Source: Gemmatimonadota bacterium
Lineage (GTDB): Bacteria > Gemmatimonadota > Gemmatimonadetes > Longimicrobiales > RSA9
Assembly (NCBI GenBank): GCA_007126035.1
Contig: SLCC01000174.1
Coordinates: forward strand, 1-55,604
Length of the DNA stretch: 55,604 bases
Direction of reading: 5' to 3'
The notes under the pieces: generated by a model
The model's database searches: none
What the model saw: the letters and a program-made list of their open reading frames with translations, nothing else
What the model was told of the DNA's origin: nothing
Part shown: one piece after another, positions 8,336 to 14,879 of the stretch
Numbering within the stretch: the first letter of the stretch is position 1
How the letters are laid out: the number at the start of each line of letters is the position of its first letter
Program-made: the position numbers and the translations under genes

Positions 8336-9334
8336 ATGCGTGCTATGGTGCTGGAACAGCCGCAGCGGCCGCTCCGGCTTACGGAGATGCCGGCGCCGGT
8401 GCCGGGCGCCGGACAGGTCCTGATACGGGTTCGGGCCTGCGGCGTCTGTCGTACGGATCTGCACATCGTGGACGGCGAGCTCGCTGAGCCGGTGCTGCCG
8501 CTGATACCGGGGCATCAGGTGGTGGGCGACGTGGTGGCATGCGGCCCCGACGCTGGCTCCCTCGAGCCGGGCCAGCGGGTAGGTGTTCCCTGGCTGGCGT
8601 GGACCTGTGGCCGGTGCGACTTCTGCGCCGGCGGGCAGGAGAACCTGTGTGATCGGGGTCGCTTCACCGGCTATCACGTACAGGGCGGGTTCGCAGAGAT
8701 GATGACCGCCGACGCCCGTTTCGCATTCCCGCTGCCAGACACCTTCTCCGATGTCGAAGCAGCCCCCCTCCTCTGCGCGGGGCTCATAGGATACCGCGCC
8801 TATCGGATGGCCATGGAGACTGCCGGGGCCCTGCGTAGACTGGGTATCTACGGGTTCGGGTCGGCCGCCCACATTCTGTCACAGGTGGCCATCTTCCACG
8901 GACTCGAAGTCTTTGCCTTCACCAGGCCCGGCGACCGGCAGGGCCAGGAATTTGCCCGGGCGCTGGGCGCCTCATGGGCAGGTCCGTCGGACCAGCCGCC
9001 GCCGGAAGCCCTGGACGCCGCCGTCATCTTCGCGCCGGCCGGGTCACTGGTGCCCGCGGCCCTGCGCGCCGTCCGGAAGGGGGGGTCCGTGGTGTGCGGC
9101 GGGATCCACATGAGTGACATACCATCCTTCCCCTACCAGGACCTCTGGGGCGAGCGCTTGCTGCGGTCGGTGGCCAACCTGGAGAGGCGCGACGCCCATG
9201 AGTTCCTCGATGCCGCCGGGCAGGTGCCCGTGCGCACACACGTCAACCCGTATCCCCTGAGCCGGGCCAATCACGCTCTCCAGGACCTCAGGGATGGCCG
9301 GCTGCACGGCGCCGCCGTCCTCGCCATCCACTAA
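8336..9334 (+). CDS. Zinc-dependent alcohol dehydrogenase family protein
   Basis: A medium-chain dehydrogenase of 332 aa, probably NAD(P)H-dependent and cytoplasmic; the substrate is unknown. The catalytic zinc site is CGVCRTD (Cys38) with PGHQ (His60; this position pair is more often His-Glu). The structural zinc loop has four cysteines at 91, 94, 97 and 105. The nucleotide-binding turn is GIYGFGSAAH. The overall pattern (ACGVCRTDLH, PWLAWTCG, CAGLIGYRA) matches the subgroup known as adh_fam_2. It starts 4 bp after the transpeptidase stop and has no clear ribosome-binding site, so translation is probably coupled, although no metabolic link between the two is evident. Confidence 0.9.
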   Translation: MRAMVLEQPQRPLRLTEMPAPVPGAGQVLIRVRACGVCRTDLHIVDGELAEPVLPLIPGHQVVGDVVACGPDAGSLEPGQRVGVPWLAWTCGRCDFCAGGQENLCDRGRFTGYHVQGGFAEMMTADARFAFPLPDTFSDVEAAPLLCAGLIGYRAYRMAMETAGALRRLGIYGFGSAAHILSQVAIFHGLEVFAFTRPGDRQGQEFARALGASWAGPSDQPPPEALDAAVIFAPAGSLVPAALRAVRKGGSVVCGGIHMSDIPSFPYQDLWGERLLRSVANLERRDAHEFLDAAGQVPVRTHVNPYPLSRANHALQDLRDGRLHGAAVLAIH

Positions 9335-9362
9335 CGATGAAACCCCGCCGATGCCGGCCACG

Positions 9363-9385
9363 TACGGAACACAGAGATTTCCGTA
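9363..9385 (+). terminator. Hairpin after the alcohol dehydrogenase gene
   Basis: TACGGAA and TTCCGTA form a 7-bp perfect stem around a 9-nt loop, 29 bp after the dehydrogenase stop and just before the small membrane-protein gene. No U tract follows, so partial termination or mRNA-end protection is as likely as full termination. Confidence 0.3.
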
Positions 9386-9400
9386 TCCGTCGAGGGCGCC

Positions 9401-9667
9401 ATGGAAGAGCTGATCCCGATCGTACTGTTCCTCTGCATCGCAGGCGTGCTGATCCTGCGACCCATATCCAAGAAGCTCGGACTCCTGCTCGAGGCCATGG
9501 CCCGGGAACGAACGACAGCGCCACAGCGCACCATCCCCGAGGTCCAGATCGAACGGATCACCAGCAGCCTCGAGCGGCTCAACAATCGGCTCGACCTCGT
9601 CGATGACCGCGTCGCCTTCATGGAGCGCCTGGTGGAAGAACGACCCCACCGCCGCCTCACTGGCTGA
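9401..9667 (+). CDS. Small single-pass membrane protein with coiled coil
   Basis: Not recognised as a named family. The 88-residue product begins with a hydrophobic segment (residues about 5-20, IPIVLFLCIAGVLIL). A basic stretch follows, then a helical part with regular hydrophobic spacing (about 48-82, ERITSSLERLNNRLDLVDDR) that looks like a short coiled coil. The layout recalls small membrane-anchored helper proteins such as PspB, but no homology is claimed. GAGGG precedes the ATG at 9401. Its stop codon lies inside the first unit of the minisatellite, so repeat change could alter the C-terminus. Confidence 0.65.
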   Translation: MEELIPIVLFLCIAGVLILRPISKKLGLLLEAMARERTTAPQRTIPEVQIERITSSLERLNNRLDLVDDRVAFMERLVEERPHRRLTG

Positions 9668-9812
9668 GACCCGCGTCGCTGGCTAAGTACCGCGCCGGTA
9701 GCTAAGTACCGCGCCGGTGGCTGAGCTCCGCGTCGCTGACCGGACCCGTGTCGCTGACCGGACCCGTGACGGTGGCCGAGGCCCGCGCCGGTGGCCGAGG
9801 CCCGTGTCGCTA
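9663..9812. repeat. Tandem minisatellite, eight degenerate 18-19 bp units
   Basis: Eight consecutive units of 19, 19, 19, 19, 18, 18, 19 and 19 bp follow the pattern GCTGAGNCCCGCGTCGCTG or its variants GCTAAGTACCGCGCCGGTG and ACCGGACCCGTGTCGCTG. Units 2 and 3 differ at one base. The array begins at the stop codon of the small membrane-protein gene and runs into the otherwise empty region before the TPR gene. Each unit contains a short near-palindrome, but no gene, origin or phage site was recognised. Confidence 0.85.
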
Positions 9813-9972
9813 GCGTGCCCGTCCTCGCTTCCTCCCTGGAAACATCTGATTGCCCGACGTGTAGCAAGACCGTGGACCGACTGGGCTTAGGCCCGAAGTT
9901 TGCCTGCGCTGACGCGCTGGCCGCGACACATGCTCACGGGTCAGGGGCTGGGTGGCGCTGGAACAAGGAGGC
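9813..9972. other. Non-coding stretch between minisatellite and TPR-gene promoter
   Basis: Together with the repeat and the TPR leader this makes a gap of about 490 bp without a credible gene. It contains one small hairpin (GGGC-TTA-GGCCC near 9885-9897). A short frame with a CPTC motif starts inside the repeat, but it has no ribosome-binding site and an unconvincing composition. Nothing else stands out. Confidence 0.5.
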
Positions 9973-10001
9973 TTGCTTGCGTGAGTACTGCCGTCTACAA
10001 T
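9973..10001 (+). promoter_or_regulatory. Sigma70-type promoter of the TPR protein gene
   Basis: TTGCTT (9973-9978), a 17-bp spacer and TACAAT (9996-10001, five of six matches). The predicted start near 10008 gives a leader of about 150 nt before the TPR gene. The same -35 hexamer and spacer occur at the alr promoter in this window. Confidence 0.6.
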
Positions 10002-10160
10002 GACGGCTTGGTATGACAAGCGAGCTTCCGGTACGTTCCACAAAGCGCTCCGAACTTTCTGGCACGTTGCGGGATATTAAGGTAACAGGTGACGGGTCGG
10101 AGCGGCCCGGCTCGTCAGCGTGATTCCTTTCCAGAGCGGAGACCCTGGAGAATGAAGCAA

Positions 10161-11894
10161 ATGATCGGAAGACAGGCGTGGATGGGAGTCCTGCTACTGT
10201 TGGTTGCAGGAGTGGCGACAGCGCCCGTGGAGGCGCAGCAGGATGCGGGTGAGCGCATCACGATCCTGGTGCCCAACTTGGCGCCAGGTGAGGGCCTTCG
10301 CGACCGGTTCGGTAACCGGACCGCGCGGGAGTTGCGCTCGCTGATCGACGACCTGCACACCCATCAGACGGTGGACGATCGGGATCTGAGATCTGTTCTT
10401 CGGCAGTACGACCTGAGGACCGAGGATCTCTATCAGTGCATCAATGCCCGTCAGCTGGCGATGCAGCAGGGCTGGGGTCTGGTCCTGTGCGGTGAGTACC
10501 AGGCTGCGGGCAACGGCGAGGTGCTTGTCACGGCCAGCTTCATCGGTGCTGAGGGCGGTGAGACGTTCGACGTCGAGCCATTCACGGTGAGCGAGCGTGA
10601 CCCGCAGGCTGCGGCGCGTCAGATTCTCGAGACTTTCGACGAGTGGCAGAGACAGCAGCGTCACACGTACATCTGCTCGCAGTACATGGAGAGCGACCAG
10701 TGGGAACAGGCGCTGACGAACTGCCGGCGGGCGCTGGAGATCAACCCGGACGCCAGGTCGGTCCAGTACATGGTGGCGTTCATCCATCGGGAGCTGGACC
10801 AGCGGGACGAGTCGCTGGCAAAGCTGGAAGCGATCCTGGAGGCCGATCCGATCCATCAGGACGCGCTTCAGCTGGCGGGCATCGTGGCCACGGAGAAGGG
10901 TGAGCGTGAGCGGGCCAGGGAGTACCTGGACCGGTACATGGAGCTGAATCCGGCAGACACGCGGGTGCGCCTGAGCATCGCCACGGACATCGCCAACGCC
11001 GGTGATCCGGAGGCTGCGATGAGCTTCGCGAAGGAGGGGCTGGAGCACGAGCCCGACAACCTGGACCTGCTGACCTATGTCGGCCACTTCGCCACGAACG
11101 CGGCGGTGCAGGCCGAGAGCCGGCTGGCGCGGAACGGTGACGAGGATCCGATCCACATCAGCTCCCTCTTCGCCACGGCGGCCGATTCGTACGAGCAGGT
11201 CCTCGAGGCGCAGGGAGAGGAGACCGACCCCCAGATCCTGGAGCGCCTGGTGATCGCCCAGTTCAAGCTGGGGAGGGCGGATGAGGCCATCGCCCTGGGC
11301 CGTCGCGCTACGGAGATCGCTCCGGACAACGCGGCAGTCTGGGATGCGTATTCCCGTGCCCTCGCAGAGGGTGGGGAGGTCCAGGAGGCGCTGGCTGCCA
11401 TCGAGAGGGTCGAGGAGCTGGGCCGGACCTCGCCCGCTCTGACGCAGCGCTACGCCGGCCTCCAGTTGCAGCAGGGCAACACCGGTGCGGCCGTCAACGC
11501 GCTCCGCGCCGCTGTTGAGCGCGGGGACCTGGAGTCCTCCGATGCCTTCCGGGTCATCTTCCGGCAAGCGCATCAGACCTTCCAGGCAGGCCGTCTGAAT
11601 GAAGCCTACCAGATCCTCGATCAGGCCAGACCCCTCGCCATGGCGGAGAGTGATCGCCTGGCGCGGAACTTCTGGCGGGGCTACTACGTCTTCGAGCAGG
11701 CGAAGGTGGCTCACGAGCCGCAGACCGCCGAGTCGGCGCGGCGGGCCAAGCCCATGTTCGAGAGGGCCATCGAGCTCTTCCAGCAGGCCCGGGGCTACGA
11801 GCAGATCGAGCGCTCCGCGAACGTGCCTGCCTTCATCAACCAGGCACAGCAGTTCCTCGAGATCCAGGATGCGCTGATCAGGCGCGGGCGCTGA
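10161..11894 (+). CDS. Exported tetratricopeptide-repeat protein
   Basis: Specific function not known. The protein starts with a signal peptide (MIGRQAWMGVLLLLVAGVATA, cleavage probably after VEA) and so acts in the periplasm or envelope. Residues about 30-165 look like a CsgG/TolB-N-type alpha-beta domain (ITILVPNLAP, RTARELRSLIDDL, GWGLVLCGEY). The rest, to residue 577, is a string of TPR helices (EQALTNCRRALEINPDA, ARSVQYMVAF, ADEAIALGRRATEIAPDN). The ATG at 10161 is preferred because GGAG lies 10 nt upstream; the ATG at 10152 is only 1 nt from it. Such proteins usually scaffold envelope complexes. The gene is single, with its own promoter and a strong terminator. Confidence 0.8.
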   Translation: MIGRQAWMGVLLLLVAGVATAPVEAQQDAGERITILVPNLAPGEGLRDRFGNRTARELRSLIDDLHTHQTVDDRDLRSVLRQYDLRTEDLYQCINARQLAMQQGWGLVLCGEYQAAGNGEVLVTASFIGAEGGETFDVEPFTVSERDPQAAARQILETFDEWQRQQRHTYICSQYMESDQWEQALTNCRRALEINPDARSVQYMVAFIHRELDQRDESLAKLEAILEADPIHQDALQLAGIVATEKGERERAREYLDRYMELNPADTRVRLSIATDIANAGDPEAAMSFAKEGLEHEPDNLDLLTYVGHFATNAAVQAESRLARNGDEDPIHISSLFATAADSYEQVLEAQGEETDPQILERLVIAQFKLGRADEAIALGRRATEIAPDNAAVWDAYSRALAEGGEVQEALAAIERVEELGRTSPALTQRYAGLQLQQGNTGAAVNALRAAVERGDLESSDAFRVIFRQAHQTFQAGRLNEAYQILDQARPLAMAESDRLARNFWRGYYVFEQAKVAHEPQTAESARRAKPMFERAIELFQQARGYEQIERSANVPAFINQAQQFLEIQDALIRRGR

Positions 11895-11938
11895 TCCGCA
11901 GGAGTCAGGGTCTTCCCAGAAGTCAGGGCCGCTCAGGG

Positions 11939-11970
11939 GCGCCGGCGGGAGTATCTCTCGCCGGCGCTTT
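11939..11970 (+). terminator. Intrinsic terminator of the TPR gene
   Basis: GCGCCGGCGGGAG pairs with CTCTCGCCGGCGC (13 bp, one G-U pair) around a TAT loop and is followed by TTT. It lies 45 bp after the TPR stop. Confidence 0.75.
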
Positions 11971-11972
11971 CC

Positions 11973-12009
11973 GATAGGGAGTAGCGGCGATCCGCCGCTA
12001 CTACCTATC
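11973..12009 (-). terminator. Second hairpin, at the end of the lipid kinase gene
   Basis: GATAGG pairs with CCTATC and TAGCGGCG with CGCCGCTA, separated by small bulges. The hairpin overlaps the stop codon of the minus-strand lipid kinase gene and abuts the TPR terminator, so the two form a back-to-back pair separating converging genes. Confidence 0.5.
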
Positions 12010-12910
12010 CCGATTCGGCCGCCGCCGCCGGCCTCATCACCGCCAGCTTCCGCGACGCCACCGTGTAGTGGAAGCGTTCCCCGGCGATGGCCTCGCCATC
12101 CGCGTTCACCGCCAGCGGAGCCTCACTGTCCACCACCAGGTCCGAGGCATGGAAGTACACCACCCTCGGGTCGTCCAGGTGGTCGCCCGTACGTAGCTCC
12201 GGGAGCAGGGACAGGAACTCCACCCTCGTCATGGCAGGAACGATGAGCACGTCCAGCAACCCGTCGTCCAGTTGCGCACGAGGGGTGACCATGTTGCCGC
12301 CACCGGTTTGCTTGCCGTTGCCCACGGCGAACATGAGTATCTCGCCGTCATGCACCACGTCGGCGGCGACAAGGAACCGCGCCCGGTGCGGCTCCAGTTC
12401 CGTCAGTTGACGGGCACCCGCCACCACGTACGTCCACGGGCCCAGCAGACGCTTCACTTCCTCAGGCGCCTGGCCCGCAGCAGAAACGCCGAAACCGCCT
12501 ACCGACACATTGACGAAATAACGGTCGTTGATCCTACCTACGTCCAGTGGACTGGGCTCACCGTCCACCGCAACTTGCCAGGCCTCGTCCGCGTCCAACG
12601 GGATGCCCAGGCCGGCAGCGAAATCGTTGCCCGTGCCCTCAGGCACCACGCCGAGCCGACCGCGCCAGTCACTGGCCGTCGAGAGCACACCATTCACGAC
12701 CTCGTTCACCGTGCCGTCACCACCCACGGCCACCACAAGATCAGCTCCCGCAGCCGCCAGCGCGGCCGCCTCCCGGCTGCCATCCCCGGCCTCGAATGTC
12801 AGCCGGGGCCACACGTCATGGCCTCGATCGCGCAGTCGGTCGACCCAGGACCGCACCGTCTCCAGCTCCGAAAGACCCTGACGGGGGCGGACTATCACTC
12901 CGATGCGCAC
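12005..12910 (-). CDS. Diacylglycerol kinase family lipid kinase
   Basis: A cytoplasmic or membrane-peripheral kinase of 301 aa from the DagK/YegS/BmrU family, which phosphorylates diacylglycerol or related lipids with ATP. It shows the nucleotide-binding GGDGTVNEVVNG motif, the following VVPEGTGNDFA segment and the metal-site region NVSVGGFG, with LDDGLLDVLIV in the C-terminal domain. The GTG start at 12910 has a GGAGGAGAGGG run upstream at slightly long spacing. The exact lipid substrate cannot be told from the sequence; recycling of diacylglycerol from envelope glycan synthesis is the usual role. It is divergent from mraZ across a 264-bp gap. Confidence 0.88.
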   Translation of the reverse strand: MRIGVIVRPRQGLSELETVRSWVDRLRDRGHDVWPRLTFEAGDGSREAAALAAAGADLVVAVGGDGTVNEVVNGVLSTASDWRGRLGVVPEGTGNDFAAGLGIPLDADEAWQVAVDGEPSPLDVGRINDRYFVNVSVGGFGVSAAGQAPEEVKRLLGPWTYVVAGARQLTELEPHRARFLVAADVVHDGEILMFAVGNGKQTGGGNMVTPRAQLDDGLLDVLIVPAMTRVEFLSLLPELRTGDHLDDPRVVYFHASDLVVDSEAPLAVNADGEAIAGERFHYTVASRKLAVMRPAAAAESG

Positions 12911-13075
12911 CGCATACCCTCTCCTCCAGATCTCAGGGACGCCCGGCCGGTGGGTGCCGGGACCGACGCGCCGGTGGTGACCGGGCGCAAGCGCCGGGCC
13001 GCGCCTGGGCCAGTGTAGCTCGAACCCAGCGGGAGTGCCACGACCGCCCAGGCGGCGGACCCCGTGTTATCAGTC

Positions 13076-13105
13076 TTGACACCAGGTGGGGCAGCCGTCT
13101 ACGTT
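13076..13105 (+). promoter_or_regulatory. Promoter of the dcw cluster (mraZ)
   Basis: A perfect TTGACA -35 (13076-13081), an 18-bp spacer and TACGTT (13100-13105, a weak -10). The predicted start near 13112 falls inside the MraZ repeat array. A poor -10 with a consensus -35 is common for regulated promoters. The rest of the divergent gap back to the lipid kinase is GC-rich and shows no other clear site. Confidence 0.6.
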
Positions 13106-13107
13106 GG

Positions 13108-13141
13108 TGGCGTGAGGTGGGAGGCAGTGGGGAATAGTGGG
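13108..13141 (+). promoter_or_regulatory. MraZ-binding box (TGGG repeats, 10-bp period)
   Basis: TGGG occurs at 13118, 13128 and 13138, exactly 10 bp apart, with an imperfect fourth copy (TGGC) at 13108. In Escherichia coli, MraZ represses its own promoter by binding TGGG-N repeats with 5-nt spacers, which gives this same 10-bp period. The array starts 3 bp after the -10 and covers the predicted transcription start, so autorepression of the cluster is likely. Confidence 0.75.
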
Positions 13142-13174
13142 GATCCAGGCCACCACCGGCCCATCATGGGGCGT

Positions 13175-13606
13175 ATGCCGACATTCCTGGGACAGTACAC
13201 GTACACGCTGGATGAGAAGGGGCGGGTCAGTCTTCCCGCACCCTTCCGGCGGGAGGCGGAGGAGCAGCGATTCGTGCTGCTCCAGGTCCATCCCCCGGCG
13301 CTTGCGTTGTATCCGGAGTCGGCGTGGCGGGAAGTGGAGGACCGTCTTCGCGGTGTGCTCCGCAACGATCCTGATGCCAGGTACTGGGTGTTGCGTGTGA
13401 TGTCGAGCGCGGTAGAGGTGGTGCCGGACTCACAGGGTCGGATCCTGATCCCTTCGCGGCTGCAGGATTGTGCACATCTGTCGGGTCAGGTTCTGATGGT
13501 GGGTGTGATCGACAAGGTGGAGTTGTGGAATCCGTCGGAATTCGAGGGAGCGGTAGAGGGGAAGGAGGGCGATTTCGCGCGATACGCGCCGCAGATCTTC
13601 CGTTGA
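13175..13606 (+). CDS. mraZ: Transcriptional regulator MraZ
   Basis: First gene of the dcw cluster. MraZ has two AbrB-like swapped-hairpin domains and forms a ring that binds repeats upstream of its own gene. The product from the ATG at 13175 is 143 aa, the usual length. It carries both copies of the family motif: LDEKGRVSLPAPFR near residue 12 and DSQGRILIPSRL near residue 84. An ATG 9 bp upstream is possible, and neither has a strong ribosome-binding site. Upstream TGGG repeats match its expected operator. Confidence 0.95.
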   Translation: MPTFLGQYTYTLDEKGRVSLPAPFRREAEEQRFVLLQVHPPALALYPESAWREVEDRLRGVLRNDPDARYWVLRVMSSAVEVVPDSQGRILIPSRLQDCAHLSGQVLMVGVIDKVELWNPSEFEGAVEGKEGDFARYAPQIFR

Positions 13607-13630
13607 CGAGTTCATGGGCGTGGTGGTGCG

Positions 13631-14545
13631 ATGAGCGTTTACCATGAGCCGGTGCTGGTATCGGAGGTGGTGGGTTTCCTGGAGCCTGGTCGGGGAGGCC
13701 TGTTCCTGGATGGTACTCTGGGCGGTGGTGGTCACACTGCGGCGATTCTGGCTGCGACACCGCGGGCCCGGGTGCTGGGGGTGGATCGGGACCCGGCGGC
13801 CATCCGGGAAGCGGAGCGGCGCCTGGCTGTGTACGAGGACCGGTTCGAGACAGTGGAGGCGGATTTCGCGGATGTTGCGGACAGGCTGGGTGCGGCTCTG
13901 GCGGGCGCGGTCCTGGACCTGGGTGTGTCGTCACACCAGATCGACGAGGTGGCGCGTGGCTTCTCATTCCGTCCTGGCAGCCCGCTGGACATGCGCATGT
14001 CGGGGCGTGGAGGTGTGACGGCGGCGGAGATATTGAACACGTACGCGGAGGCTGACCTGGCGCGTTTGCTCAGGGAGTTCGGGGAGGAGCGTCGTTCCTG
14101 GCCGCTGGCGCGGCGCATCGCGGCGCGTCGTCGCGAGTCTCCGTTCGAGGTGAGCGAAGACCTGGTTTCGGTGCTGGAGGATCTGTACGGGCACCGGTTG
14201 TCGGTGCAGGACAAGGCCCGGGTGTTTCAGGCGTTGCGGATCGAGGTGAACCGTGAGCTGGATTCCCTCGGCCGGGCCCTGCCTGCGCTGCGGGACCGAC
14301 TGGAGCCCGGTGGAGTGCTCGTGGTGATCTCGTATCACTCGCTAGAGGACCGGCGCGTGAAGAATGCGTTTCGGGAGTGGAGTCGGGAGTGCGTCTGTCC
14401 GCCGGAGCTGCCGGTCTGTCATTGCCGCGGTGTTGCTCTTGGCGAGACGCTGACGCGGAAGGTGGTGCGCCCGACGGCGGAGGAGGTGGCATCGAATCCC
14501 CGTTCCAGGAGCGCACGTTTGCGGGCTTGGAGGAAGGCGTCATGA
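13631..14545 (+). CDS. rsmH: 16S rRNA (cytosine(1402)-N(4))-methyltransferase
   Basis: S-adenosylmethionine-dependent enzyme that methylates N4 of C1402 in the ribosomal P site. At 304 aa it is of normal length. It shows the start YHEPVLVSEVV, the SAM-binding segment FLDGTLGGGGHT, DLGVSSHQID, FSFRPGSPLDMRM and the C-terminal ISYHSLEDRRVKNAFR. It sits second in the cluster, 24 bp after mraZ, and its stop overlaps the ftsL start (ATGA). Confidence 0.97.
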   Translation: MSVYHEPVLVSEVVGFLEPGRGGLFLDGTLGGGGHTAAILAATPRARVLGVDRDPAAIREAERRLAVYEDRFETVEADFADVADRLGAALAGAVLDLGVSSHQIDEVARGFSFRPGSPLDMRMSGRGGVTAAEILNTYAEADLARLLREFGEERRSWPLARRIAARRRESPFEVSEDLVSVLEDLYGHRLSVQDKARVFQALRIEVNRELDSLGRALPALRDRLEPGGVLVVISYHSLEDRRVKNAFREWSRECVCPPELPVCHCRGVALGETLTRKVVRPTAEEVASNPRSRSARLRAWRKAS

Positions 14546-14877
14546 GGAATCGGTACCTGGTCCGGGCGTGCCTGCTGTTCATCCTGCTGCTCGGCTCTCT
14601 GACGGTAGTGGTCTGGCGCCAGAGCCGTGCGCTGGAGATGCAGCGATCGCTGGAGGCGGTACGTCAGGCCAGGGCGGTGGAGGAATCCCGGCGGTCGTCT
14701 CTGTTGCGGTTGGTCGAGCAGCTGGAGAGCCGACCGCGGGTATCGGAGGCTGCGGCGTCGCGACTGGGTATGCGCCTGCCGTCAGGTGAGGAGCTGGTGA
14801 TTCTTCCGCTCGGGGAGCTGATTCCGGCCCGTCTGGCGGGCGAGCTGGCAGCTGCTGGGCGGGATGGGGGCGGATAG
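14542..14877 (+). CDS. ftsL: Cell division protein FtsL
   Basis: A small bitopic inner-membrane protein of the divisome that bridges FtsQ and FtsWI. The ATG at 14542 overlaps the rsmH stop and has GGAGG 8 nt upstream, giving 111 aa. A transmembrane helix covers residues about 8-25 (RACLLFILLLGSLTVVVW), followed by a coiled-coil stretch (about 28-65, LEMQRSLEAVRQARAVEESRR) and the short C-terminal part. FtsL is poorly conserved, so the call rests on topology, size and position between rsmH and ftsI. Confidence 0.85.
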   Translation: MRNRYLVRACLLFILLLGSLTVVVWRQSRALEMQRSLEAVRQARAVEESRRSSLLRLVEQLESRPRVSEAAASRLGMRLPSGEELVILPLGELIPARLAGELAAAGRDGGG

Positions 14878-14879
14878 TC

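Noticed and set aside
9663-9812. CRISPR array
   Set aside because: The units are contiguous and degenerate with no unique spacers, and no cas gene is present.
9791-10003. Short frame of 70 codons with a CPTC motif before the TPR gene
   Set aside because: It starts in the minisatellite, lacks a ribosome-binding site, and its end runs into the TPR-gene promoter.
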